The notes under the pieces were generated by a model. That model searched no databases, was not told where the DNA came from, and saw only the letters and a program-made list of their open reading frames with translations. The position numbers were made by a program, and so were the translations under genes. A stretch of 24,363 nt of DNA, taken from the NCBI GenBank assembly GCA_905216215.1, contig CAJMSZ010000035.1, positions 1 to 24,363 on the forward strand, given 5' to 3'. Numbering within the stretch: the stretch's first letter is position 1; each line of letters opens with the position of its first letter. This document shows positions 7,534-15,164 of the stretch, one piece after another. Source of the stretch: an uncultured bacterium (GTDB lineage: Bacteria > Bacillota > Clostridia > Lachnospirales > Lachnospiraceae).

Positions 7534-9105
7534 ATGCAATTACCATTAAATGTCCTTCTTTACCGTCTCGCAGCAAACAGCATTTACGAAACCCTGAATA
7601 TCGATCTTTCGGAATCTTTCGTGGGACTGAAACTATTTGATATCAATTCCTTGCTGACTGCACCAGACGACATAAAGCGTGAGCTTTATCTCATTACAGC
7701 CGAAGAACTTTTAGAGAAAGAAGATACCATTCGTGCATATAATTGCAACACTAGCTGTGTTTTCTTATGTATTTGTGAGGATGAAACCATCCAAATCGAC
7801 AGGTTCTCTACCTCTTTGTCCGTGATACTGCTATATACCTCCCAGTCCTACGTCAAGGTCTTTAATCGTATCCTTACGATTTTCCGTGATTTCGAAGCCT
7901 GGGACAAAGCTTTTCATCTGACTTTGCTCCGCGGTGGAACCATGCAAGATTTATTGAATCTATCCAGTAATATTCTAACACATCCAATGCTGGTTTTAGA
8001 CAATAATTTTTCTCTATTAGGACATTTTAGTTCAGAAAACATTGAAGACGACATTATGTCCGAGATTTTGACCGCAGGATATGTCACTCCGCAGGCAATG
8101 GCACGTCTTCGGCAGGATGGTTTGATCTCAACCTCAGAGAACGCGGAGAACCCATTGATAAATTACTACTGTATTACTCCGACAGAATGCTATTACAGTA
8201 TGATGTACCGTTTCCAGAACAATGGTCATACTGTGGGCTATGCGTTGATCCTCCGGAACAAAGTGCATCCCAAGACAAATTACCTGGATCTGATGAATGT
8301 TTTCGTAGAAAATTCAAACCTTTATTTTCAGCAGAAGCGTTTTACCGACCGTTCTTCCTCTGAAATATACGAATCCATTCTGGGAGAGATTCTAAGCAAC
8401 TCATTATCTTCCAGACAACAGGTGGAGGATCAGCTGACATTTGTATCCGGCCTTCCTATTGATGGACGTTTCATGTTAGCTCAACTGACGTACACCAATC
8501 TGGCGGAACTTCCATTTTCGTTTATCAGCTGGAACATCCGGAATTCGTTTTCTTCGCTGAAACCGTTTGTATATGACAACAAATTATACATTTTAAAAAT
8601 ATGTACAGAGGAAGACTCCTTGTCCACTTTCATAACCCCGGATGAGGAACGTATTTTTCGTCGGTGTTTCCGTACCCAGAATTTTCTGTGTTCCGTCAGC
8701 AATATGTTTTTCACTTTGATGGATTTATCCACTGCAGCCAGGCAGTGTAAGGAAACTTACGCGCGTCATCAGACGTTATCCAATGATTTTCAGTATTTCA
8801 GGGATGTTTCTCTTTTATTTGTTTTACGGGAACTCGAAAAGCTGGAACTGCTAGACATGATCGAATCACCGGAATATCACGTACTGAAACAATATGACAC
8901 TGTACACAATAATAATATGTGTGATATATTTATGGAATATCTGCAAAACGGACATAACATCAATCAGACCGCAACAACAGTATTTCTGCACCGCAATACC
9001 GTTTTGAATAAAATAAAAAAGGCAATGTCGGTCATGCATTGTGATTTCGAAGATTACCAGATGCAGACCGCATTTATACTTTCTTATCTTGCGGATCATA
9101 AGTAA
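7534..9105 (+). CDS. PucR/CdaR-type transcriptional regulator
   Basis: A 523-residue protein. The last 60 or so residues (YLQNGHNINQTATTVFLHRNTVLNKIKKA) are the PucR C-terminal helix-turn-helix (HTH_30), with the characteristic HRNTV motif. The preceding region (about 275-450) has the look of the GGDEF-like domain common in this family, and the N-terminal 250 residues are an unassigned sensory part. It is divergent from the formate operon with a 243-base shared promoter region, so control of that operon, and of itself, is the natural guess. The ligand is unknown. AAAAGGAG precedes the ATG by nine bases. Confidence 0.75.
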   Translation: MQLPLNVLLYRLAANSIYETLNIDLSESFVGLKLFDINSLLTAPDDIKRELYLITAEELLEKEDTIRAYNCNTSCVFLCICEDETIQIDRFSTSLSVILLYTSQSYVKVFNRILTIFRDFEAWDKAFHLTLLRGGTMQDLLNLSSNILTHPMLVLDNNFSLLGHFSSENIEDDIMSEILTAGYVTPQAMARLRQDGLISTSENAENPLINYYCITPTECYYSMMYRFQNNGHTVGYALILRNKVHPKTNYLDLMNVFVENSNLYFQQKRFTDRSSSEIYESILGEILSNSLSSRQQVEDQLTFVSGLPIDGRFMLAQLTYTNLAELPFSFISWNIRNSFSSLKPFVYDNKLYILKICTEEDSLSTFITPDEERIFRRCFRTQNFLCSVSNMFFTLMDLSTAARQCKETYARHQTLSNDFQYFRDVSLLFVLRELEKLELLDMIESPEYHVLKQYDTVHNNNMCDIFMEYLQNGHNINQTATTVFLHRNTVLNKIKKAMSVMHCDFEDYQMQTAFILSYLADHK

Positions 9106-9133
9106 ATATCCATTCTCATGAATCTGACAATAA

Positions 9134-9174
9134 AAAAGTGTGTAAGTTTGAGTTGTCTCTGCCTACACACTTTT
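9134..9174. terminator. Bidirectional terminator between regulator and ABC importer
   Basis: AAAGTGTGTA (9135-9144) pairs perfectly with TACACACTTT (9164-9173), flanked by an A run and a T run. It serves the two convergent transcription units. Confidence 0.8.
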
Positions 9175-9183
9175 CTTATGCTC

Positions 9184-9978
9184 TTATAAAATTTTTGATA
9201 AAAATTCTTTTAACCGTTCATCCTTTGGATGGTCAAACAACTCTTCCGGTGTATTTTCTTCTTTAATTCTTCCCTCATCGATAAATATAACCCTATTCGC
9301 CACTTCACGTGCAAATCCCATTTCATGGGTCACAACTACCATGGTCATACCTTCTTTGGCAAGCTCCCGCATTAATTCCAGAACTTCACCGACCATTTCC
9401 GGGTCAAGGGCAGAGGTTGGTTCATCAAAAAGAATCACATCCGGATTCATAGCCAGAGAACGTACAATGGCAATTCGTTGCTTCTGTCCGCCTGAAAGGG
9501 TGGATGGATACACGTCTGCCTTATCCTCCAGGCCAATTTTTTTCAGAAGATTCATGGCCTGTTCTCTTACTTCTTTTTTAATCTGTTCCTTCGTCTGCGT
9601 AATCGGAGTCTTCTCCTTTTTAAAGAAGTTTGCTCTCTTAGCCTTTTTTAAGTCTTTACATCTCAGATATAGTGGTGCCATCATAATATTGTCAAGCACT
9701 GTCATATTATTAAACAGGTTAAAATGTTGGAATACCATTCCCATATGACGTCTATGCTGATTGATATCCACTTTCATGTCCGCAATATCAACACCATTAA
9801 AAATGATACTGCCTCCAGTAGGGTCTTCCATACAGTTCAGACATCTCAGGAAAGTACTCTTCCCCGAACCGGAAGGACCGATTACCGCAACGATATCGCC
9901 TTTATTGATGGTAATATTTATGCCCTTCAGAACTTCTACATCGCCAAAACTTTTTTTAAGATTAATTACGTCTATCAC
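9184..9978 (-). CDS. Polar amino-acid ABC importer, ATP-binding protein
   Basis: The 264-residue ATPase energises uptake through the adjacent permease. Seen: Walker A GPSGSGKST, Q-loop, signature LSGGQKQR, Walker B VILFDEPTSALDP and H-loop VVTHEMG, all typical of the GlnQ/HisP subfamily. It starts with GTG at 9978, behind AAAGGAG, and overlaps the permease end by 17 bases, implying translational coupling. Odd feature: about 20-25 extra lysine-rich residues (around 107-130, KKAKRANFFKKEKTPITQT) between the Q-loop and the signature motif, which ordinary GlnQ proteins lack. Substrate cannot be told from this subunit. Confidence 0.92.
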   Translation of the reverse strand: MIDVINLKKSFGDVEVLKGINITINKGDIVAVIGPSGSGKSTFLRCLNCMEDPTGGSIIFNGVDIADMKVDINQHRRHMGMVFQHFNLFNNMTVLDNIMMAPLYLRCKDLKKAKRANFFKKEKTPITQTKEQIKKEVREQAMNLLKKIGLEDKADVYPSTLSGGQKQRIAIVRSLAMNPDVILFDEPTSALDPEMVGEVLELMRELAKEGMTMVVVTHEMGFAREVANRVIFIDEGRIKEENTPEELFDHPKDERLKEFLSKIL

Positions 9979-10672
9979 TCTTCTTCAGGCTCCTTTCCAT
10001 CAATTTGATAAGTAACGAAATCGCCAGTACAAGCGCAATATAAATCATAGCCATTACCAGATATGGAACCATGAATTCATAACTGTTACTTCCAATATAG
10101 TTGAAAGCTACATAAAGGTCTGCCGCACCAACAAAGCTTACTACCGAAGTTTCTTTAATCAAGGAAATGAACTCATTTCCTAAGGTAGGAAGAATATTCT
10201 TAACTGCCTGAGGAATTACAATTTTCATCATACTTGTTCCAAAACTAAGTCCAACTGCTCTTCCGGCTTCCATCTGCCCCGGATCCACTGACTGAATTCC
10301 ACTTCTCATAATTTCCGAAATGTATGCACCGCTATTTAGTCCAAAAACCAATATGGCAACCTGAACACCGGTAATTTTCAATCCGATGATTGGCAATAAT
10401 ACATAATAAAATACCAGAAGCTGTACAACCATAGGTGTACCTCTGAACAGTGCAACATATAGGCTGCAAATCGAATTCAAAACTCTTGGAAGTACTTTAT
10501 ATTTCGGTACCACACGGGCTGTAGCTATCAAAGTACCAATCAGTATACCTATAATCAGACCTGACACTGCAATCAGCAATGTATTTTGCAAGCCTTCTAC
10601 AACCTTCACATATCCATTTTCCTGCCAAAAGATTTCTGTAAATATTTTTACCTTTTGTTCAAAATTGCCCAT
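9962..10672 (-). CDS. Polar amino-acid ABC importer, permease
   Basis: A 236-residue membrane protein of the HisM/GlnP family. It has about five hydrophobic spans, an ALFRGTPMVVQLLVFYY segment typical of His/Glu/Gln permeases, and the EAA coupling loop (EAGRAVGLSFGTSMMKIVIPQA) that contacts the ATPase. Only one permease gene is present, so the channel is presumably a homodimer. It lies 24 bases downstream of the binding-protein gene and overlaps the ATPase gene. The start at 10672 is the first Met of a typical N-terminus. Confidence 0.92.
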   Translation of the reverse strand: MGNFEQKVKIFTEIFWQENGYVKVVEGLQNTLLIAVSGLIIGILIGTLIATARVVPKYKVLPRVLNSICSLYVALFRGTPMVVQLLVFYYVLLPIIGLKITGVQVAILVFGLNSGAYISEIMRSGIQSVDPGQMEAGRAVGLSFGTSMMKIVIPQAVKNILPTLGNEFISLIKETSVVSFVGAADLYVAFNYIGSNSYEFMVPYLVMAMIYIALVLAISLLIKLMERSLKKSDRRN

Positions 10673-10696
10673 TGTTTCTCAATCCTTTTCTACTTG

Positions 10697-11566
10697 CTAT
10701 TGAACAGCATTAATTGCTTCTGTAATAGATGTTGCCGGAGCTGCATCTATGATAACAGCCTGAATGTTTCCATTTAACATATCCTGTACTGCAAGGGAAC
10801 CATTTTTGTAAGTTACACATTTTGCCGGAAGTCCATCGAATCCCCAGTCAGCATCACCTTCTATATAATACTGTCCTGTTGTTCCAGCCTGAACACCAAT
10901 CTTATCCTTATCAGACATCTTGTTAAGTATTTCCACAACATCGTCAGCGCTCTTGCAATCATCAAAATCTGTGTTTGTACTTGGTACGATTAACTCCTGC
11001 GAAGCTGTATAGTAAGAATCTGTAAATGTTACATATTCTTCTCTTTCTGCATTGATTGTAAGACCGGCCATTGCGATATCACATTTTTGCTGTCCTACCG
11101 AAAGACATACTGCATCAAAATCCATGTTCTGAATAACAAGTTCCTTGTTCATAGATTCTGCGAGTAATGCTGCAATTTCCATATCAATACCATAATATTT
11201 GTCACCCTTTGTATATTCGAAGGGCTCAAAAGCAGCATTGGTTGCAACAACAAGCTGATCTTTCGAAGAATCTAATGTCGCAGAAGTAACAGCTGTCGGT
11301 TCTCCAGCACCAAAATACTTGTCACAAATTTCTTCCAATGTTCCATCTTCTTTAATCTTTGCAATAAAATCATTTACCTGTTCAAGCAGTTCCGGCTGTG
11401 TCTTATCCACACCAAACGCATACTCTTCATCTGTCAATTTCTGCTCAATTACCTTTGCCGTTACTTTCTCATCTGATTTTCCTTCTGAATCTTTACTTCC
11501 ACCGCATGCAACAAGCGAAACTGCACATACAAATGTCAAAGCCATACACAATACTTTCTTCATCAT
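10697..11566 (-). CDS. Amino-acid-binding lipoprotein with circularly permuted SBP_bac_3 fold
   Basis: A 289-residue receptor of the ABC importer. The signal peptide ends in lipobox LVAC (Cys21). Residues about 38-86 (LTDEEYAFGVDK, LLEQVNDFIAKIKEDGTLEEICDKYFG) look like the usual C-terminal end of family-3 binding proteins. Residues 104-289 then start like the usual N-terminus (QLVVATNAAFEPFEY) and end at VIIDAAPATSITEAINAVQ, exactly where a normal protein would continue into the segment found here at the N-terminus. The ligand site is present: FEPF, AGLT with AER, AGTTG, and the late Asp. A linker rich in Thr/Ser (87-103) joins the old ends. Amino acid specificity is unknown. The start follows AAGGAGGAG. 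Confidence 0.9.
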   Translation of the reverse strand: MMKKVLCMALTFVCAVSLVACGGSKDSEGKSDEKVTAKVIEQKLTDEEYAFGVDKTQPELLEQVNDFIAKIKEDGTLEEICDKYFGAGEPTAVTSATLDSSKDQLVVATNAAFEPFEYTKGDKYYGIDMEIAALLAESMNKELVIQNMDFDAVCLSVGQQKCDIAMAGLTINAEREEYVTFTDSYYTASQELIVPSTNTDFDDCKSADDVVEILNKMSDKDKIGVQAGTTGQYYIEGDADWGFDGLPAKCVTYKNGSLAVQDMLNGNIQAVIIDAAPATSITEAINAVQ

Positions 11567-11585
11567 CTTAATCTCCTCCTTAAAT

Positions 11586-11621
11586 TTGTATAATCATACA
11601 ATCATAAGTAACATTTTAACA
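11586..11621 (-). promoter_or_regulatory. Importer promoter overlapped by an ArgR-like operator
   Basis: On the minus strand TGTTAA (11616-11621) and TATGAT (11593-11598) are 17 bases apart. TTGTAT-AATC-ATACAA (11586-11601 on plus) covers the -10. Its TGNAT-N4-ATNCA pattern is that of ARG boxes bound by ArgR/AhrC, so repression by arginine is possible. The promoter assignment itself is weak. Confidence 0.45.
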
Positions 11622-11630
11622 CTTTTTATC

Positions 11631-11676
11631 AAAAAAGCAAGTGGTTATTTATACATTATTTTGCATAAATAACCAC
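11631..11676 (-). terminator. Terminator of uppP
   Basis: A perfect 12-base stem, GTGGTTATTTAT (11641-11652) with ATAAATAACCAC (11665-11676), is followed on the minus strand by TTGCTTTTTT. It lies about 50 bases past the uppP stop. Confidence 0.75.
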
Positions 11677-11726
11677 ATTTTTAATGCATAATATCCAATT
11701 TTTCTTTCATATAATTCTTTATCTTT

Positions 11727-12545
11727 TTATCCACAAATTGCAAAATAAATCAAGACCAGAATTCCAAGTACGATCCGATAATATCCAAAAACTTTAAAGT
11801 CATTCTTTTTAAGATAAGAAAGCAAAAATTTAATCGCAACAATAGAAACAACAAATGCTACCAGACAACCTACAAGTAATATTGCTACTTCCAAGGCTGT
11901 ATAATGGAAACCAAACTTAATAATCTTTAACGCACTTGCACCGAACATAACCGGAATAGCCAGATAGAACGTAAATTCCGTTGCAACAAATCTAGAGGTT
12001 CCGAGCATAAGTGCTCCCAGTATGGTTGCACCGGAACGGGAAGTTCCGGGAACAAGTGCGAGTACCTGAAACAAGCCAACGCCAAATGCTGTAGAATATG
12101 TCATCTGAGACAGCTTTGTAATAGCAGGTCTTGTATTCGCATTTTTCTTCTCAATAATAATGAAGAATATACCATAAATAATCAGCATAAGTGCCACAAC
12201 AACATAATTATACAAATACTTGTCAAGTACATCATCAAACAAAAGACCAAGTACTGCTGCAGGCAGGCAGGCAACGATAATCTTACACCAGAGATTCATG
12301 GTCATCCGCTTTTGTTTTGCGGTCTTGTGTTTTGAAAATGGATTCAGTTTGTGAAAGTATAATACCACAACCGCCATAATTGCTCCAAGCTGAATGACCA
12401 CTCGAAACATACTGTTGAATTCTGCACTGGTTGACATATGTAAAAACTCTTCCACTAAAATCATATGTCCCGTACTACTAATAGGAAGCCACTCCGTGAT
12501 TCCTTCCACAACTCCTAAAATAACTGCAATCAAAATATCTAACAT
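11727..12545 (-). CDS. uppP: Undecaprenyl-diphosphate phosphatase
   Basis: Dephosphorylates undecaprenyl pyrophosphate at the membrane to recycle the lipid carrier of cell-wall synthesis; loss or inhibition is linked to bacitracin sensitivity in this family. The 272 residues contain both catalytic motifs: EGITEWLPISSTGH near the N-terminus, and PGTSRSGAT near the middle (Ser and Arg of the active site). About eight hydrophobic helices are seen. It is a single-gene unit, divergent from the wall hydrolase with a shared promoter region. An alternative name is BacA. Confidence 0.95.
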   Translation of the reverse strand: MLDILIAVILGVVEGITEWLPISSTGHMILVEEFLHMSTSAEFNSMFRVVIQLGAIMAVVVLYFHKLNPFSKHKTAKQKRMTMNLWCKIIVACLPAAVLGLLFDDVLDKYLYNYVVVALMLIIYGIFFIIIEKKNANTRPAITKLSQMTYSTAFGVGLFQVLALVPGTSRSGATILGALMLGTSRFVATEFTFYLAIPVMFGASALKIIKFGFHYTALEVAILLVGCLVAFVVSIVAIKFLLSYLKKNDFKVFGYYRIVLGILVLIYFAICG

Positions 12546-12601
12546 GATTCATCCTCTTTTCATTCGATTTTCGAATTATTCTTCGTCTTTTTTAATATCA
12601 T

Positions 12602-12650
12602 ATTATAGAGTATATCAAAATTTGCGTAATAAAGCAATTTGTAGTATAAT
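12602..12650. promoter_or_regulatory. Back-to-back promoters for uppP (minus) and the wall hydrolase (plus)
   Basis: Plus: TTGCGT (12622-12627), 17 bases, TATAAT (12645-12650), about 35 bases before the hydrolase start. Minus: TATAAT (12602-12607) with a poor -35 near 12625-12630. The -35 regions overlap, so the two genes may compete or be co-regulated. Confidence 0.6.
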
Positions 12651-12684
12651 ATTACGAGTTGATTTTTTAGAAAGGGAATACAAT

Positions 12685-13752
12685 ATGAACAAGAGATTTT
12701 ACACCATGGTGAAACGCTGCATCGCTCTCTGCTGTGCTGTCGCATTCTGTTCCGTCAGCATTATCGCTTATGCCGATGAGGACGTGAACACTCTCGAACA
12801 AAAAACCAACGAATTACAGAATCAGTTGGACAAGCTTAATGACGAATTAAATATACTTAGTGATGAAATTACAGCACTCACTTCACAAATCGATGAATCA
12901 AACTCTGCCTTGGAAAAAGCAGCTCTGGATTTAGAGGCTGCCAAGTTAAATGAGCAGATACAATACGATGCCATGAAGCAACGAATAAAGTATATGTACG
13001 AAAATGGAAATACAAGCTTTTTGCATATGATTTTTTCATCAGAAAGCATGGCTGACTTTCTAAACAATACTGCATTTGTGCAAAATATTACCGAATATGA
13101 CCGGAAAATGTTATTGGAATTTCAAGACAGTCGTACAAATGTGGAAGAACGAGAAGCAGAACTCCAGCAAAAGCAAGAACATCTTGTAGAATTACAAGAC
13201 TCTCTAAATGCCAGATATCAGGAATTAAATGATGCCATTGCTTCTACTTCCGGTGACTTACAAGTTTCTTCAGATGCTCTGGCTAAAGCAAAAGCCGCAC
13301 AGGAAGCTGCAAATACTGCCGCAAACAATAACACTGGCAATGCTAATAGCTCTTCTTCCTCCAGTAATACAGCTTCTGGTTCTTCTCCTGAAGATTCAAC
13401 CGAAGTTTCTTCCAGTGACCTGGTATTACTTGCCGCAATCCTACAGTGCGAAGCCGGTTCTTCCAATTATGACGCTTTATTGGCCGTTGCTACAGTCATT
13501 ATGAATCGCGTAGCAAGTTCTAAATACCCTAACACAGTTTATGGTGTTATTTACCAAAGTGGTCAGTTCTCACCAACCTGGAACGGAAGTTTAAAAAGAG
13601 TGCTTTCGAGAGGGCCTGCTTCCCTTTGTTATCAGGCAGCCCAGGACGCATTAAATGGTTCCCGCTTAAGTTCTGTAAGCGGTTGTTATTCTTTCCGTTC
13701 ATCGTCTACGGGCCATTACGGAACCTTGGTGGGTGGAAATGTATTTTTCTAA
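12685..13752 (+). CDS. Secreted cell-wall hydrolase: coiled coil plus SleB/CwlJ domain
   Basis: A 355-residue protein with a signal peptide (cleavage near ADAD, residue 31). Residues about 33-200 form a long coiled coil of the PcsB/YcbB-hydrolase regulator type. A low-complexity Ala/Asn/Ser linker follows (about 205-250), then a C-terminal Hydrolase_2 (SleB/CwlJ) domain: LAAILQCEAGSSNYDALLAVATVIMNR with the catalytic-type Glu of CEAG, and GQFSPTWNG. These enzymes cut peptidoglycan, in germination or in vegetative remodelling; the coiled coil favours a division or vegetative role, though this is not proven. The start at 12685 follows AAAGGGAATACAAT; the frame is open further upstream, but with no ribosome site and through the promoter. 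Confidence 0.85.
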   Translation: MNKRFYTMVKRCIALCCAVAFCSVSIIAYADEDVNTLEQKTNELQNQLDKLNDELNILSDEITALTSQIDESNSALEKAALDLEAAKLNEQIQYDAMKQRIKYMYENGNTSFLHMIFSSESMADFLNNTAFVQNITEYDRKMLLEFQDSRTNVEEREAELQQKQEHLVELQDSLNARYQELNDAIASTSGDLQVSSDALAKAKAAQEAANTAANNNTGNANSSSSSSNTASGSSPEDSTEVSSSDLVLLAAILQCEAGSSNYDALLAVATVIMNRVASSKYPNTVYGVIYQSGQFSPTWNGSLKRVLSRGPASLCYQAAQDALNGSRLSSVSGCYSFRSSSTGHYGTLVGGNVFF

Positions 13753-13790
13753 TAGTTTGATATGGAATGCCATGTAACAGCATATATGTA

Positions 13791-13840
13791 AAAATGCGAG
13801 AGGCTTTCACTTTATCAGTGAAAACTCCCGCATTTTCTTT
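13791..13840. terminator. Bidirectional terminator between wall hydrolase and rpiB
   Basis: AAAATGCG...TTTCACT (13791-13811) pairs with AGTGAAA...CGCATTTT (13817-13835), with two small mismatched positions. A and T runs flank it, between two convergent genes. Confidence 0.8.
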
Positions 13841-13878
13841 TCGCTCATTCGATTCGATGTGACAAAATTGTCTCGTTC

Positions 13879-14325
13879 TTATTCGTTCCGATTTTCAATT
13901 TCCATTATCATATCTACTCTCTGCTGATGTCTTCCTCCAAGGAACTCTGCACTCAGCCATTCATCCACAATCATTTTAGCCATTTCTATGCCAATAACCC
14001 TTGCGCCAAACGCCAATACATTTGCATTATTATGTTCTCTCGACATTCTTGCTGTATATGGCTCAGAACACACTGCCGCCCTTACTCCTTTTACCTTGTT
14101 GGCAGCCAAAGAAATACCTAGACCCGTTCCACAGATTGCAATACCAAGATCTACTTCCCCGGAAACTACTGCGCGTCCTATTTTTTCACCATAAACTGGA
14201 TAATGACAACTCTCTGTTGTATCTGTTCCATAGTTCACCACTTCATAACCTTTTTCTTGTAAATATTTTACAATCTCATTTTTCATGTCTACTGCTGAGT
14301 GGTCATTTGCAATACCAATTTTCAT
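13879..14325 (-). CDS. rpiB: Ribose-5-phosphate isomerase B
   Basis: Interconverts ribose-5-phosphate and ribulose-5-phosphate in the pentose-phosphate pathway (some homologues act on allose or galactose phosphates). The 148 residues match RpiB/LacAB: IANDHSAVDMK, a CGTGLGIS loop with the catalytic Cys and Thr, and RMSREHNNANVLAFGARV. The start at 14325 is chosen because GGAGGAAGAG lies just upstream and the family begins MKIGIA; the frame stays open 13 codons further up but without support. It is separate from the ribosomal operon, with its own promoter directly after the rplQ terminator. Confidence 0.92.
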   Translation of the reverse strand: MKIGIANDHSAVDMKNEIVKYLQEKGYEVVNYGTDTTESCHYPVYGEKIGRAVVSGEVDLGIAICGTGLGISLAANKVKGVRAAVCSEPYTARMSREHNNANVLAFGARVIGIEMAKMIVDEWLSAEFLGGRHQQRVDMIMEIENRNE

Positions 14326-14406
14326 TTTCTCTTCCTCCAAATATACGTCCCCAGAATCATACAACAGGCTGTACGTGACTCACATACCGCAAGTATCATT
14401 CTCTGT

Positions 14407-14435
14407 TTAATAACTCTTACATACAAGTATAACAA
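14407..14435 (-). promoter_or_regulatory. Promoter of rpiB
   Basis: TTGTTA (14430-14435) and TATTAA (14407-14412) are 17 bases apart on the minus strand. The -35 directly abuts the T-tract of the rplQ terminator, so the two elements share bases. Confidence 0.5.
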
Positions 14436-14470
14436 AAAACGATGCAACTCTCAACGAGTTACATCGTTTT
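14436..14470 (-). terminator. Terminator of the ribosomal/alpha operon
   Basis: AAAACGATG-C-AACTC (14436-14450) pairs with GAGTT-A-CATCGTTTT (14456-14470). It is followed on the minus strand by a T-rich tract and lies about 33 bases past rplQ. Confidence 0.9.
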
Positions 14471-14502
14471 CTTTTACTTTTCTTTGTGAACTCACTCAGG
14501 AA

Positions 14503-15039
14503 TTATACTAATTCAATAAGTACTTCCATTGCTCCGTCACCTTTACGCTGTCCGATTTTGATGATTCTTGTGTATCCACCCTTACGATCAGCATATTTTG
14601 GAGCGATTTCTGTAAACAGTTTGTCTACAAGATCAACTTTCTGAGTGTTTTTCTTCTTTCCAGCATTTTCTGTTGGAACTTCTGTTACAGAGTAAAGCAC
14701 TTTCAGCATTTCACGTCTTGCATGAAGTCTTGAAGGCATGTCTTTTTTGATTGTCTTTTCAACTTCATCATAAACAGTAACTTTCTTACCATCTACAACT
14801 TCTTTTACTCTCTTGCCGTCTTTATCTTTTCTAGGCACTTTAGCTGTAATTGTAACTTCTTCAAAGTTATCTTTTTCTCTAACAGCAGAAGCAATAAGTC
14901 CTTCAGCAATTTTGCGAATTTCTTTTGCTTTAGCTTCTGTTGTTTTGATTTTGCCATGCTGAATTAACATTGTTACCTGGTTTCTTAATAATGCTTTTCT
15001 CTGGCTTGATGTTCTGCCAAGTTTTCTATAATTTGCCAT
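14503..15039 (-). CDS. rplQ: 50S ribosomal protein L17
   Basis: Large-subunit protein near the exit tunnel. The 178 residues start MANYRKLGRTSSQRKALLRN and end with the usual KGDGAMEVLIELV. About 50 residues longer than the E. coli protein, because of an inserted charged segment after ITAKVPRK (about residues 68-100), as is common in Clostridia. The start at 15039 is preceded by GGAGGATTATAAA; the longer open frame (13 more codons) is not used. Last gene of the operon, directly before a strong terminator. Confidence 0.97.
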   Translation of the reverse strand: MANYRKLGRTSSQRKALLRNQVTMLIQHGKIKTTEAKAKEIRKIAEGLIASAVREKDNFEEVTITAKVPRKDKDGKRVKEVVDGKKVTVYDEVEKTIKKDMPSRLHARREMLKVLYSVTEVPTENAGKKKNTQKVDLVDKLFTEIAPKYADRKGGYTRIIKIGQRKGDGAMEVLIELV

Positions 15040-15064
15040 TTTATAATCCTCCATTAATATAAGA

Positions 15065-15137
15065 CACATTCCGAACATCTTCGGACTTACCGAAATGTGC
15101 CATCTGGTTATGCATTCATCGGGCTTACTAGCCAGAT
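15065..15137 (-). other. Two hairpins in the rpoA-rplQ spacer
   Basis: On the minus strand ATCTGG (15132-15137) pairs with CCAGAT (15102-15107), and CACATT (15094-15099) pairs with AATGTG (15065-15070), the latter enclosing a further TCGG/CCGA stem. There is no T-run, so these are not terminators; they may be processing or regulatory structures in the 125-base spacer. Confidence 0.4.
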
Positions 15138-15164
15138 AATGGTTTTTGTTACAATTAAAAGTTT

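Noticed and set aside
12394..12684. Longer N-terminus of the wall hydrolase
   Set aside because: It would cover the promoter and part of uppP; the signal peptide and ribosome site fit the start at 12685.
15040..15078. 13-residue extension of L17
   Set aside because: No ribosome site; GGAGGATTATAAA supports the start at 15039.
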